A DNA stretch of 35,798 bases from Halobacillus aidingensis (GTDB lineage: Bacteria; Bacillota; Bacilli; Bacillales; Halobacillaceae), in contig NZ_FNIZ01000019.1 of NCBI RefSeq assembly GCF_900104185.1, forward strand, positions 53,907 through 89,704. Reading direction: 5' to 3'. The notes under the pieces are model-generated. The model saw nothing but the letters and a program-made list of their open reading frames with translations, searched no databases and had not been told where the DNA came from. Every line of letters begins with the position of its first letter. Position 1 is the first letter of the stretch. Shown here one piece after another: positions 16,326-24,106 of this stretch. The translations under genes were made by a program, and so were the position numbers.

Positions 16326-16438
16326 TCGCTCACATCCTTTTTCGTTGTCTCTAATTACTTTTCTCTAAAAGAGTTCAGAGTTCCTCCATAGGATGTAAGA
16401 GTAATGGGAGATAGTTCCAGTTATTCATCCGGAAATTG

Positions 16439-16453
16439 TTATAATGGTTATCA
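16439..16453. promoter_or_regulatory. Possible Fur/PerR-family box
   Basis: TTATAATGGTTATCA matches both the PerR consensus TTATAATnATTATAA and the Fur consensus at 12 of 14 specified positions. It lies in the upstream region of the cysteine hydrolase gene, just after the murE terminator. Confidence 0.35.
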
Positions 16454-16472
16454 ATGGCTATGATTTTCAAAG

Positions 16473-16499
16473 AAAAAAACCTGCTTTAAAAAGCAGGTT
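16473..16499 (-). terminator. Terminator of murE-like gene
   Basis: On the minus strand the stem AACCTGCTTT/AAAGCAGGTT has a two-base apex (in practice a larger A/T loop) and runs into a seven-T tract; it starts within the stop codon region of the ligase gene. Confidence 0.85.
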
Positions 16500-17974
16500 C
16501 ATGCCATGATATCTTTTTTCACTGACTTCAACTTCCGTTTCATATCTTCTACCATTTCCTTGTCCGAATTCACAGGATAATGATAATGCTGCTGGTAACT
16601 TTCATGGCCTTTACCAGTGATGACAACCCAATCTCCCGCTCCACTGTTCACAATCGCCTCTTCAATCGCGAGCGTCCGGTCCGGGATGATCCTGCCCGAC
16701 GAGTCACCGTACTCTTTCTGCAGGTCTTCCAGAGTGGATACCATTTCATCAAACGTAGCCGTATTCAAGTCATCAAGCGTGAGGATATAATCGTCTGCTC
16801 TTATAGCGGAAGCACCAATCATTTCCCCTCTTTTTGATACGTCCCTGTCCCCACGAAAACCGAAGACATGCGTCAGTGACGCGGCTCCTTGTTGTCTTGC
16901 CGTATCCAGCACATGTTCAATGCTGTCTGCCGTATGGGCATAATCAATGACGACGATCGGGCCATTTTCAAATTCAAAGATTTCGAAACGTCCGCGGATG
17001 CCAGGTAAGGAAGTCATCGCCTTTTCCATGTCAGAAAATGAGAACCCGAGCTGAAGACCAACAGCAAATGCCTCCAATGTGTTGTAGACGTTGTGAGTAC
17101 CTTTTAGCGGGGAAGTTACTTTCCTATCTTCTTCGCCGTAATGAATGCAGGCTGCGAAATCATCGGTATCGATATCCTTCAGAATGATTTCATTTTCCAG
17201 ATGGTGGCCGACCTTACAAACAGAAGAACCTTCCCCCTCCAAAAGCTGTGCCAGTTTTTCACCCCAGGGATCATCCGTGTTGATGACAGACTTCCCTCCA
17301 GGTTTCAACATATGGAATAACTTCGATTTCGCTTCAAAATAAGATTCCATTGAGTCATGGTAATCCAAATGGTCTTTATATAAATTGGTAAATACCGCAT
17401 AGTCGAACTTTACTCCCTCAAGACGGTACTGAGCCAGTCCATGGGAGGAGACCTCCATCACGACGACATCATCCTTGCTTTCAAAGAGGAGCTTTTGCAG
17501 CAAGGGGGCGCTCGGTGTCGTTTGAATGCCGGGAACGACTTTGTCATTCACCATATAATCGATGGTTCCGAACATCCCGCAGGAATAACCGTTCTTTTCA
17601 CATAGGTGTTTAATCATATGGGATGTCGTCGTTTTCCCGTTCGTCCCTGTCACACCGATCACGATTTTATCGTCAGAAGGGTTTCCGTAAAAAGCCGTCG
17701 CGATCTGCCCAAGCGCTTTCCTGCAGTTTTCCGTTTGCAGACAAACCGCTCCGTCGTGCTCCACCTTTTCTTCTGTGACGACGACAGACGCCCCTTTTTC
17801 GATTGCTTCTTCAATAAAGTCATGACCGTCGACTTGATAGCCTCTGACGGCTACGAAGACATAACCTTCCTCAACGCTCCGCGAGTCGTCTGTGACACCG
17901 GTGATGAGCGAATGGGGATCTATATTCTTATTCGTTTTTTGATTGAGTAGTTGCATGATCTGTTCAACGTTCAT
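16499..17974 (-). CDS. murE: MurE-like UDP-MurNAc-tripeptide ligase with variant substrate motif
   Basis: A 491-residue Mur ligase that should add the third amino acid to UDP-MurNAc-L-Ala-D-Glu. All ATP and fold motifs are present: GTNGKTTT (110-117), TTPS (152-155), EVSSHGL (174-180), the carbamylated lysine K216 in YFEAKSKLF, DYAHT (344-348) and GKGHE (454-458). The diaminopimelate-recognition motif DNPR is replaced by DDLN at 401-404, and the usual GGDRD context reads FRGDRD. The enzyme may therefore use lysine, ornithine or another residue. It stands alone, outside any division and cell-wall cluster, so it could be a second copy. AAGGAGATACC precedes the ATG. Confidence 0.88.
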   Translation of the reverse strand: MNVEQIMQLLNQKTNKNIDPHSLITGVTDDSRSVEEGYVFVAVRGYQVDGHDFIEEAIEKGASVVVTEEKVEHDGAVCLQTENCRKALGQIATAFYGNPSDDKIVIGVTGTNGKTTTSHMIKHLCEKNGYSCGMFGTIDYMVNDKVVPGIQTTPSAPLLQKLLFESKDDVVVMEVSSHGLAQYRLEGVKFDYAVFTNLYKDHLDYHDSMESYFEAKSKLFHMLKPGGKSVINTDDPWGEKLAQLLEGEGSSVCKVGHHLENEIILKDIDTDDFAACIHYGEEDRKVTSPLKGTHNVYNTLEAFAVGLQLGFSFSDMEKAMTSLPGIRGRFEIFEFENGPIVVIDYAHTADSIEHVLDTARQQGAASLTHVFGFRGDRDVSKRGEMIGASAIRADDYILTLDDLNTATFDEMVSTLEDLQKEYGDSSGRIIPDRTLAIEEAIVNSGAGDWVVITGKGHESYQQHYHYPVNSDKEMVEDMKRKLKSVKKDIMA

Positions 17975-18210
17975 CGTCGGTATCTCCTTTGATGTATGTT
18001 ACGTGTTGCATGCCCTATTTTAATGGAAAATACACCGGCGTAGGCGGATTGTCGAAGAGATGTAAATGAATCTTAATATAACCGTCAATAATTTGGAAAT
18101 CAGCTTTATACTATCCGGAGAGCTTCAAGGTCAAAACAAGCCCCACCGCCTGTTCAGTCTGAAGGAAAAAAGTATAAGAGCCCTTTGAACATTCTCCTCC
18201 TTATTCATTA

Positions 18211-18651
18211 TTAGGCGCCTTGCTTTTCTTTACTCTTTTTCTTGTCATAAACCGTTCTGTAATATTTCCTTTCTTCTATTCTGATGTGGTAACGCTCGGC
18301 AAAATCTTCAAGGTCAGCTAAGACTTCCACCGAGTCAAAGTTCACCACACGAATAGGGAAGCCTCTCTTCTTTTTGATGGATCCAGCAGGTGTCCCCCAG
18401 CCAGCATCCTTGAAGACAATCTTATGTATATCCTCGGGGTTTAACCTTTTCCCCCAAACTCTAAAATGAAAAAAACATAAATGGTATACGATTACTTGAT
18501 CCGCCTTTAACTGATAAGAAATACCAAAGATAAGAAGTATTACTGCAAAAGATAAAACCGTAAGTATGGTAATCTCCTGTTCACGTAGGTCCGATATGAA
18601 AATGGGGGCAAATAAGGGTATGACCCAACGCGGCGGTCTGGCATGATACAT
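18211..18651 (-). CDS. Membrane protein with PH-like domain, unknown
   Basis: A 146-residue protein with two hydrophobic segments (about 9-20 and 26-46) followed by a cytoplasmic-looking beta-rich domain. In that domain LKADQVIVYHLCFFHFR, a PEDIHKIVF turn and IRVVNFDSVEVLADLEDF resemble bacterial PH-domain proteins. The tail is lysine-rich. AAGGGGGAG is five bases before the ATG. It is divergent from the ASCH gene. The PH assignment is by pattern only; function unknown. Confidence 0.7.
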   Translation of the reverse strand: MYHARPPRWVIPLFAPIFISDLREQEITILTVLSFAVILLIFGISYQLKADQVIVYHLCFFHFRVWGKRLNPEDIHKIVFKDAGWGTPAGSIKKKRGFPIRVVNFDSVEVLADLEDFAERYHIRIEERKYYRTVYDKKKSKEKQGA

Positions 18652-18758
18652 GGAACTCCCCCTTTTGAAAATGGAAAAAGTGCATGGAATTCATTATAAC
18701 ATCCCATAATGAAAGTAAATGATAATTCCACCAAAGTTTGGAAAAGGAGTGTTCACAC

Positions 18759-19208
18759 ATGAACGAACAGGCAAAAGAGTACTGGGATTCCTATTGGAAA
18801 GGAAAAGAAAAACCTGAGAACGTCAAAGCATGGTCATTCGGAACTGCCCCTGATCGCATGGCAAGACTGGTGATGGACGGTGTCAAGACAGCCACATGCT
18901 CAGCACGTCAAGCTTATGAGGTGGAAAAAGAAGCGCTCCCTGAAGTCGGAGAATATAACATCATTTTAAATGGAGAAGATGAACCTGCAGCGATCATCAG
19001 AACGACAGAAGTGGAAGTGGTTCCATTTAACGAGGTAACCGAAGCGTTTGCCAGAGCGGAAGGAGAAGGAGACCTTTCCTATAAACATTGGTTAGAGGTT
19101 CATAAAAAGTTTTTTAAAAAGGAATCGGAAGAAATCGGTTATGAATACAGCGAAGATATGGAGCTCGTTTGTGAGAGGTTCCAACTTGTGCACGTGAACC
19201 CGGATTGA
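18759..19208 (+). CDS. ASCH domain protein
   Basis: A 149-residue protein of the ASCH (PUA-like beta-barrel) superfamily. The defining stretch FGTAPDRMARLVMDGVKTAT is followed by PEVGEYNIILNG and AAIIRTTEVEVVPFNEV. The C-terminal half carries the usual aromatic GDLSYKHWLEVH. ASCH proteins are proposed to bind RNA or nucleotides; some are amidohydrolases acting on N4-acetylcytidine, but this longer form is uncharacterised. I use ATG 18759, with AAGGAG nine bases upstream, not the TTG at 18738. Confidence 0.9.
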   Translation: MNEQAKEYWDSYWKGKEKPENVKAWSFGTAPDRMARLVMDGVKTATCSARQAYEVEKEALPEVGEYNIILNGEDEPAAIIRTTEVEVVPFNEVTEAFARAEGEGDLSYKHWLEVHKKFFKKESEEIGYEYSEDMELVCERFQLVHVNPD

Positions 19209-19345
19209 AGGACGGAAATGGCTTCCGTCCTTTTTTCATCCAATACCTCCGGCTGGAGCGCCATGCGGATGGATAATCCAACAAGTCCGACTAAAAATAC
19301 AATAATGATCGTAATGATGATGACTCTCAATTTATTTCGACTCAA
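19139..19345 (-). CDS. Possible small membrane-anchored protein, overlapping ASCH gene antisense
   Basis: A 68-codon frame from a TTG at 19345 with a GGAGGAGGG ribosome site about ten bases upstream. Residues 7-27 form a convincing single hydrophobic helix (VIIITIIIVFLVGLVGL) after a basic start SRNKLR. The C-terminal third runs antisense through the ASCH terminator and the last 70 bases of that gene, where the residues look uninformative. The anchor and ribosome site argue for a gene; the tail argues for truncation or a chance extension. Function unknown. Confidence 0.45.
   Translation of the reverse strand: MSRNKLRVIIITIIIVFLVGLVGLSIRMALQPEVLDEKRTEAISVLQSGFTCTSWNLSQTSSISSLYS
19208..19236 (+). 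terminator. Terminator of ASCH gene
   Basis: A 10-bp stem AAGGACGGAA/TTCCGTCCTT with a five-base loop and six T residues, starting at the stop codon. Confidence 0.88.
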
Positions 19346-19479
19346 AATCCAATCCCTCCTCCCCTTCTCTACCCGTTCCTTTAAGCAACTAAGCTTAGAC
19401 TTTCAACTCTAAACTTTTATGGACAAGGATTGTTTCCCCAAAAAATAAATGGAGGCATAATAAAAAATACAACCAAATA

Positions 19480-19505
19480 TGAAACCTTACAAACCTTCAA
19501 TCGTA
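19480..19505 (+). promoter_or_regulatory. Sigma-W type ECF promoter of sppA
   Basis: TGAAAC at 19480-19485, exactly 16 bases, then CGTA at 19502-19505. This is the full B. subtilis sigma-W consensus, and sppA-yteJ is a known sigma-W operon there. The predicted leader is about 95 bases. Confidence 0.85.
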
Positions 19506-19606
19506 GAAGAGGTGTTCAGAAATACTGGAAGGTTCATTTCATATCATTCGGACATCTCCTTATGGTATGGTTGAATTCTGAACAACAGATGGAAAGGAGT
19601 TTACAT

Positions 19607-20605
19607 ATGAGCAAAAGAATAACGGCAAGTATCATTGCAGCCACGATTTTGATTCTCGCTCTTGTCGTCCAGCTGATCGGAACGGTCTTCACTGGTGAAG
19701 AAGCGGAGAATGAGACAATGGGCCTTTTCGCAAGCAATGAGAAATTAGAAGAAAAAGTCGTCGAACGAGGTTCAGGAAGCAAACGGATTGTTGAGTTGAA
19801 CCTGGAAGGAGCCATCATCGACAACCCAGGCACGAACCCGAATCCTTTTGGGGGCGGCGGATATCAGCATGACCGCTTTATGAAAAAATTAGAGGCGATC
19901 AAAGAAGATGCCTCCATCAAAGGGGTCCACCTTTATGTCAATTCACCAGGTGGCGGCGTCTATGAAAGTGCCGAAATCCATGACAAACTGCTTGAAGTAA
20001 AAGAAGCTGGAAAGACGATATACGTTTCCATGGGGAACATGGCCGCTTCCGGCGGGTATTATGTTTCTGCGCCTGCTGACCGTATTTTCGCAAGTAATGA
20101 TACATTCACAGGTTCTCTTGGTGTCATTATGGAAAGCATCAATTATCAGGAACTGGCCAATGAATATGGTGTGAAGTTCAATACCATCAAAAGTGGAGAG
20201 TTCAAAGATATCATGAGCCCGACGAAGGAAATGACCGAAGCGGATAGAGAGATTCTTCAAACACTTGTCGATGAATCTTACCAGCAGTTCGTCGATGTCA
20301 TCGTTGAGGGTCGGGATATGCCGGAAAGCCGTGTGAAAGAATTGGCAGACGGCCGGATCTACTCAGGGAAACAAGCGGTGGAAAACGGACTGGTCGATGA
20401 CATCGGATTCCGTGAAGACACATTGAAAGCACTGAAAAAAGAAATCGGCGGGGACCCACAAGTGTTCCAATACAAAAATACAATGGGATCTTTCTTCAAC
20501 CTGCCGCTCGCTGAAAGTTTGATGCCGAATAGTGAAATCCGCTACATCGAAGAATTGATCAGCCAGCGTCAAGGACCACGCATGATGTATATGTACACAG
20601 ATTAA
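19607..20605 (+). CDS. sppA: Signal peptide peptidase SppA
   Basis: A 332-residue membrane-anchored serine protease of family S49 that degrades residual signal peptides after secretion. A single N-terminal anchor spans about 7-26. The Ser-Lys dyad is S148 in GNMAASGGYY and K200 in KSGEFKDIM, one residue offset from the B. subtilis enzyme (S147/K199). The substrate strand VNSPGGGV is at 111-118. The longest open frame begins at 19430, but ATG 19607 has AAGGAG seven bases upstream and gives the correct anchor. It is first in an operon with an RDD protein and lies behind a consensus sigma-W promoter, so envelope stress should induce it. Confidence 0.95.
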   Translation: MSKRITASIIAATILILALVVQLIGTVFTGEEAENETMGLFASNEKLEEKVVERGSGSKRIVELNLEGAIIDNPGTNPNPFGGGGYQHDRFMKKLEAIKEDASIKGVHLYVNSPGGGVYESAEIHDKLLEVKEAGKTIYVSMGNMAASGGYYVSAPADRIFASNDTFTGSLGVIMESINYQELANEYGVKFNTIKSGEFKDIMSPTKEMTEADREILQTLVDESYQQFVDVIVEGRDMPESRVKELADGRIYSGKQAVENGLVDDIGFREDTLKALKKEIGGDPQVFQYKNTMGSFFNLPLAESLMPNSEIRYIEELISQRQGPRMMYMYTD

Positions 20606-20617
20606 GGAGGGAACGAT

Positions 20618-21160
20618 ATGGATTACACCAATCATAACGAAAACGATGGGCATCTATCATCGTTGATCCATCATCAGAAAAACGACCTCCAAAAACTGCT
20701 GTACGCTGGATTCGGTTCAAGATTCCTTGCCTACATCATCGACTTGATCGTCATTTGGAGCGTCAATACCATTGTGACCCGTCCGTTGCTGCGGCTTGTG
20801 AACCTGGAAGACGCAGAGCTTTGGGTACCCATGTTCAGTGCCGCAAACATTACGACATCGATCATCTTTTTCGCTTACTTCATTTTGATGACGAAGTTTT
20901 TCCGGGCTACGCTAGGAAAAATGATCTTAGGTTTGTCAGTCGTTTCATTCAAAGGAGAAGCCTTGTCGAACGGGCAAATCATATTTCGTGAATGCATCGG
21001 CCGTTACATCAGCATGGCGATCCTTGGAATTCCTTATCTGGTTATTGCGTTCACAAAACGCCATCAGGGGATCCATGATCTTTTTGCAGATACATCCGTC
21101 ATCAAAAATAAGTTCAGAAAGCTGAACGATACGATTGAAGAACGGCCGCACACGGTATAA
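20618..21160 (+). CDS. sppI: RDD family protein, YteJ/SppI-type partner of SppA
   Basis: A 180-residue membrane protein. The RDD signature region FGSRFLAYIIDLIVIW follows a charged N-terminal 35 residues. Later hydrophobic segments lie at about 78-95 and 128-146, and the C-terminal KRHQGIHDLFADTSVI is the RDD end motif. AAGGAGG overlaps the sppA stop and ATG comes 12 bases after it. In B. subtilis the gene after sppA encodes YteJ (SppI), which inhibits SppA; the same order here supports that role. Evidence for inhibition is by synteny only. Confidence 0.85.
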   Translation: MDYTNHNENDGHLSSLIHHQKNDLQKLLYAGFGSRFLAYIIDLIVIWSVNTIVTRPLLRLVNLEDAELWVPMFSAANITTSIIFFAYFILMTKFFRATLGKMILGLSVVSFKGEALSNGQIIFRECIGRYISMAILGIPYLVIAFTKRHQGIHDLFADTSVIKNKFRKLNDTIEERPHTV

Positions 21161-21166
21161 AAAAGG

Positions 21167-21199
21167 AACGCCTGCTTCTAATTGGAAGCAGGCGTTTTT
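21167..21199. terminator. Bidirectional terminator after sppA-sppI
   Basis: A perfect 12-bp stem AACGCCTGCTTC/GAAGCAGGCGTT with a six-base loop; T-run on the plus side and six T residues on the minus side, where the small basic gene ends. Confidence 0.9.
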
Positions 21200-21206
21200 A
21201 TCGTCC

Positions 21207-21308
21207 TTAACGATATGGGTCTTGTTTGCCCGTACCGTTCTTTTCCCCTTTTTCACGACGAAGTGCATTCAGGTCTTTCTTACTTTTGTTTTTCGCTTTT
21301 TCACCCAT
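21207..21308 (-). CDS. Small basic protein, 33 residues
   Basis: The minus-strand ATG at 21308 follows GGGAGG nine bases upstream. The 33-codon product starts MGEKAKNKSKKDLNALRRE and ends GKQDPYR. It is very hydrophilic and lysine-rich with no membrane segment. It sits between the bidirectional terminator and its own ribosome site, so it is a complete transcription unit. It resembles the short charged proteins of spore formers (DUF3941-like in style), but I cannot confirm a family. Sporulation expression is a guess. Confidence 0.65.
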   Translation of the reverse strand: MGEKAKNKSKKDLNALRREKGEKNGTGKQDPYR

Positions 21309-21420
21309 GTCGGAAGACCTCCCTTCTCCCCTATTTTGTGAAATTTGATGAAAATCCATGTAATGAAATAACATCCACAAAATGAAATAGCAGAAGAAAC
21401 TCCCTTGCTAAAAGAGAGCC

Positions 21421-22584
21421 TTACTCCGCAGGAAGATGGGTTTCTTTTACAGGGATATATCCCGTTTCTTCAATGAGCCTTTGTCCCTGGCTCGACAGGA
21501 TCCACTCGATGAACGGTTCTACGTGAGGATTTTTCGTTCCATTCGTAATCGCATAAAAATTTCCGGTCAGAGGATAGTCACCGCTTTTTATATGATGGAC
21601 ACTTGGTACGATGCCATTTACATTCAACAGCTTGATGTTATGTCCTTCCACCATCTTCGTAGCGAAGAACCGATAACTGAAACCTATGCTGTTGCGATGG
21701 TTCCGGTAATCCGAAGCTTTTTCAATCACCCCACCCATCCCATCAACTCTATGGTCTTTGGGTGGGTCCATGATGGGTGTCCCTTTCATCATGTTCTCCA
21801 ATCCTGTTTGACTGCCGCTCCCTTCCGGCCGTTGAAAAGCGATGATTTTTTGATCTCTTCCGCCCACTTGTTCCCAATTCGTAATGTCACCGGAATAAAT
21901 TCCTCTCAGCTCGTTCAATGTTAAAGAATCAACCGGATTATCTTTATGTACAAAAAATACGAAAGCCTCTTTACCTATAGCTGTTTTCTCCTTCTGTTTC
22001 AAGGCCTGCTGTTGTTCCTCGGAAGGTCCAGCCGTAAAAATGATATCCGTTTGAAACCTGGATAAACGCTGATATGCTCCGTTCGTTTTCGAGACGATGA
22101 CAGGACTTTCACTCCGATCATCATGAACATATGTACCTTCTGGATAAACGGCTTCAGCGAACGCTGCATAAACAGGGTATAAAGCTGTCGCCCCATCCAA
22201 CTCAGGAAGATTTTCTTCCAATTGCAAGTCAGCAGGCTCTTCCAGGCGCGCAAGGTCAGAACCTTCCTTGTGCGGTTGATAATTGGACAGATCGACTTCT
22301 GCATTCGCAATTTCGATACTTCGTATATACCAGTCATAACTTCCATAGAGGGCAGAAGGAACAAGGAATACCACAACCACCAGAATCCATGTCCACTTTT
22401 TGGTGATTCTCTTATGAATGTCCAAAATAAAGTAGTTGACCATCAAACCGATAGCGATGCACATAAAACCGATGTACATGTATTCATTTCCTGAGGACAG
22501 GATTCGAGCCAAACCATAAACAAACCATCCGACCAATCCAAAGACCACAGTGAAAATCCATGCCGCTACCTTTCTTTTCCCCAT
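21421..22584 (-). CDS. Membrane-anchored PstS-like substrate-binding protein
   Basis: A 387-residue protein with three N-terminal membrane segments (about 7-27, 35-54 and 66-82) and then an extracellular phosphate-binding-protein domain from about residue 125. The domain has LDGATALYPVYAAFAEAVYP (the PstS-type ligand loop), LRGIYSGDITNWEQVGG and PEGSGSQTGLENMM, all characteristic of PBP/PstS folds. Ordinary PstS is a lipoprotein next to pstCAB; this one has a multi-helix anchor and no transporter genes. I choose ATG 22584, with AAAGGAG seven bases upstream, over 22623. A sensory or scavenging role is inference. Confidence 0.83.
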   Translation of the reverse strand: MGKRKVAAWIFTVVFGLVGWFVYGLARILSSGNEYMYIGFMCIAIGLMVNYFILDIHKRITKKWTWILVVVVFLVPSALYGSYDWYIRSIEIANAEVDLSNYQPHKEGSDLARLEEPADLQLEENLPELDGATALYPVYAAFAEAVYPEGTYVHDDRSESPVIVSKTNGAYQRLSRFQTDIIFTAGPSEEQQQALKQKEKTAIGKEAFVFFVHKDNPVDSLTLNELRGIYSGDITNWEQVGGRDQKIIAFQRPEGSGSQTGLENMMKGTPIMDPPKDHRVDGMGGVIEKASDYRNHRNSIGFSYRFFATKMVEGHNIKLLNVNGIVPSVHHIKSGDYPLTGNFYAITNGTKNPHVEPFIEWILSSQGQRLIEETGYIPVKETHLPAE

Positions 22585-22630
22585 ATAGATTCTCCTTTCC
22601 TTCTTTATGGCATATGTTACCACATAGTTA

Positions 22631-22675
22631 AGTGTAAATATACACTAAATGAATAATATTACGTCAGTGTAAATA
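22631..22675. promoter_or_regulatory. Repeated AGTGTAAATA sites between divergent genes
   Basis: AGTGTA-AATA-TACACT forms a near palindrome at 22631-22646, and the direct copy AGTGTAAATA recurs at 22666-22675. They lie in the shared regulatory region of the PstS-like gene and the ger operon. Confidence 0.4.
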
Positions 22676-22695
22676 AAAAACAACTGTACATACTA
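22667..22695 (+). promoter_or_regulatory. Candidate sigma-G promoter of ger operon
   Basis: CATACTA at 22689-22695 matches the sigma-G -10 consensus. GTGTA 17 bases upstream is a one-mismatch -35. Forespore expression is what germinant receptor operons show in known spore formers. Confidence 0.5.
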
Positions 22696-22726
22696 TGAAA
22701 AAACAGTCGGGATTCGAGGTGAGCAC

Positions 22727-24106
22727 ATGGATCAAACGTTAGACATCGATCAAATCCTTCGCGAAAAACAGAAAAACCACCATGTGACCATCAAGAAACT
22801 GGATCTTGAAAATCATCCCGTCCACGTCATCTACATACCTGCCATCACGGATACGAAGCAAGTCCAGGACGCGATCCTGCTTCCACTTCAAGAATGGAAT
22901 CACAAAGAGAGTCCTCTTCCTCATGCTTTTTCTGCAGAACCTTTGCTGCAGCTGGAGAAGAAAAACGACATCGATCGCTACCTGCTCGATGGCTATACCC
23001 TTTTGTTCGAACAAAAGACGGTCTATGCCGTAGATACATCCCGGTTCGCCTATCGTTCCATACAAGAACCTGTATCAGAAATGACACTGCGGGGATCGCG
23101 TGATGGCTTCATTGAATCATTGGAACAAAATGTAGCCCTTTTGCGTGTGCACCTGAGAACGACAGATTTGAAATTTGAAGAATTCACCGTCGGAACCCGG
23201 TCCTTCACCAATATTTCCATCGCTTACGTGGATCATTCCGTGAATGAGGAATTGTTGAAGGATGTCCGGGCAAGGATCAACGCCGTACAGGAAGATTACA
23301 TTCCCGATGGTGGAGTGATGGAACAATTGCTGGAAAAGAACAATTATTCCCTCTTTCCAGAGATTCAGGAAACAGAGAGGCCGACGAAAGTATCCAGCGC
23401 CCTTGTCGAAGGAAAAGTAGCCATTTTCGTAGAAGGGTCTCCTTCTGTACTGCTTGCGCCTACGACACTAAACAGTTTGTTCCAACAGGCCGACGACTAC
23501 AATTTCAAATGGATTCCAGCCTCCCTTATTCGACTATTGCGGTTCATGGCTGCTTTTTTATCGGTCATGCTTCCATCCGTCTATATCTCTTTGATTTCTT
23601 ATCACCATGGATTGATCCCCACAGATTTGGCTATATCGATTGCGAAAACCCGTGAAGGTGTACCCATTCCATCATTCATGGAAGCTTTAATTATGCAATT
23701 GACGATTGAGACTTTAAGGGAAGCCGGCATCCGCTTACCGAAACCGATTGGACCTGCCGTCAGCATTGTAGGAGCGATCGTCCTGGGTGAAGCGGCTGTT
23801 ACAGCTGGCATCGTCAGTCCTTTGATGGTCATCGTCGTTTCGTTCGCTGCCATTTGTTCTTTTACGATCGCAGATTATGCGTTAAGTCTGGCGCTCAGAA
23901 CCATCAGTTTTGTCATGCTGTTTGCTGCAGCGTTTCTAGGTATTTATGGATTGATTCTAGCTGTCTTCGTTGTCAGCATCCACCTGATTCATCTGCAAAG
24001 CTTCTCTGTGCCATATTTGGAGCCTTTCGCACCTTTTTACGTGAAACGTTGGAAAGATTCCTTGATCCGATTCAAGTTAAAAAAAGGAGGCGGGCGCATT
24101 GAGTGA
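22727..24106 (+). CDS. Spore germination protein, GerA family A subunit
   Basis: A 459-residue GerAA/GerKA-type germinant receptor subunit of the spore inner membrane. A hydrophilic N-terminal region of about 265 residues, with TLRGSRDGFIESL (the conserved family segment) and the VEGKVAIFVEGSPSVLLAPTT stretch, precedes about five membrane helices to residue 440. The C-terminus is basic (KRWKDSLIRFKLKK). GAGGTG precedes the ATG. Its stop overlaps the B subunit by eight bases. A candidate sigma-G promoter lies upstream. Confidence 0.95.
   Translation: MDQTLDIDQILREKQKNHHVTIKKLDLENHPVHVIYIPAITDTKQVQDAILLPLQEWNHKESPLPHAFSAEPLLQLEKKNDIDRYLLDGYTLLFEQKTVYAVDTSRFAYRSIQEPVSEMTLRGSRDGFIESLEQNVALLRVHLRTTDLKFEEFTVGTRSFTNISIAYVDHSVNEELLKDVRARINAVQEDYIPDGGVMEQLLEKNNYSLFPEIQETERPTKVSSALVEGKVAIFVEGSPSVLLAPTTLNSLFQQADDYNFKWIPASLIRLLRFMAAFLSVMLPSVYISLISYHHGLIPTDLAISIAKTREGVPIPSFMEALIMQLTIETLREAGIRLPKPIGPAVSIVGAIVLGEAAVTAGIVSPLMVIVVSFAAICSFTIADYALSLALRTISFVMLFAAAFLGIYGLILAVFVVSIHLIHLQSFSVPYLEPFAPFYVKRWKDSLIRFKLKKGGGRIE

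Noticed and set aside
19430-19606. N-terminal extension of the sppA frame
   Set aside because: It contains the sigma-W promoter and has no ribosome site; ATG 19607 fits the family and its AAGGAG.
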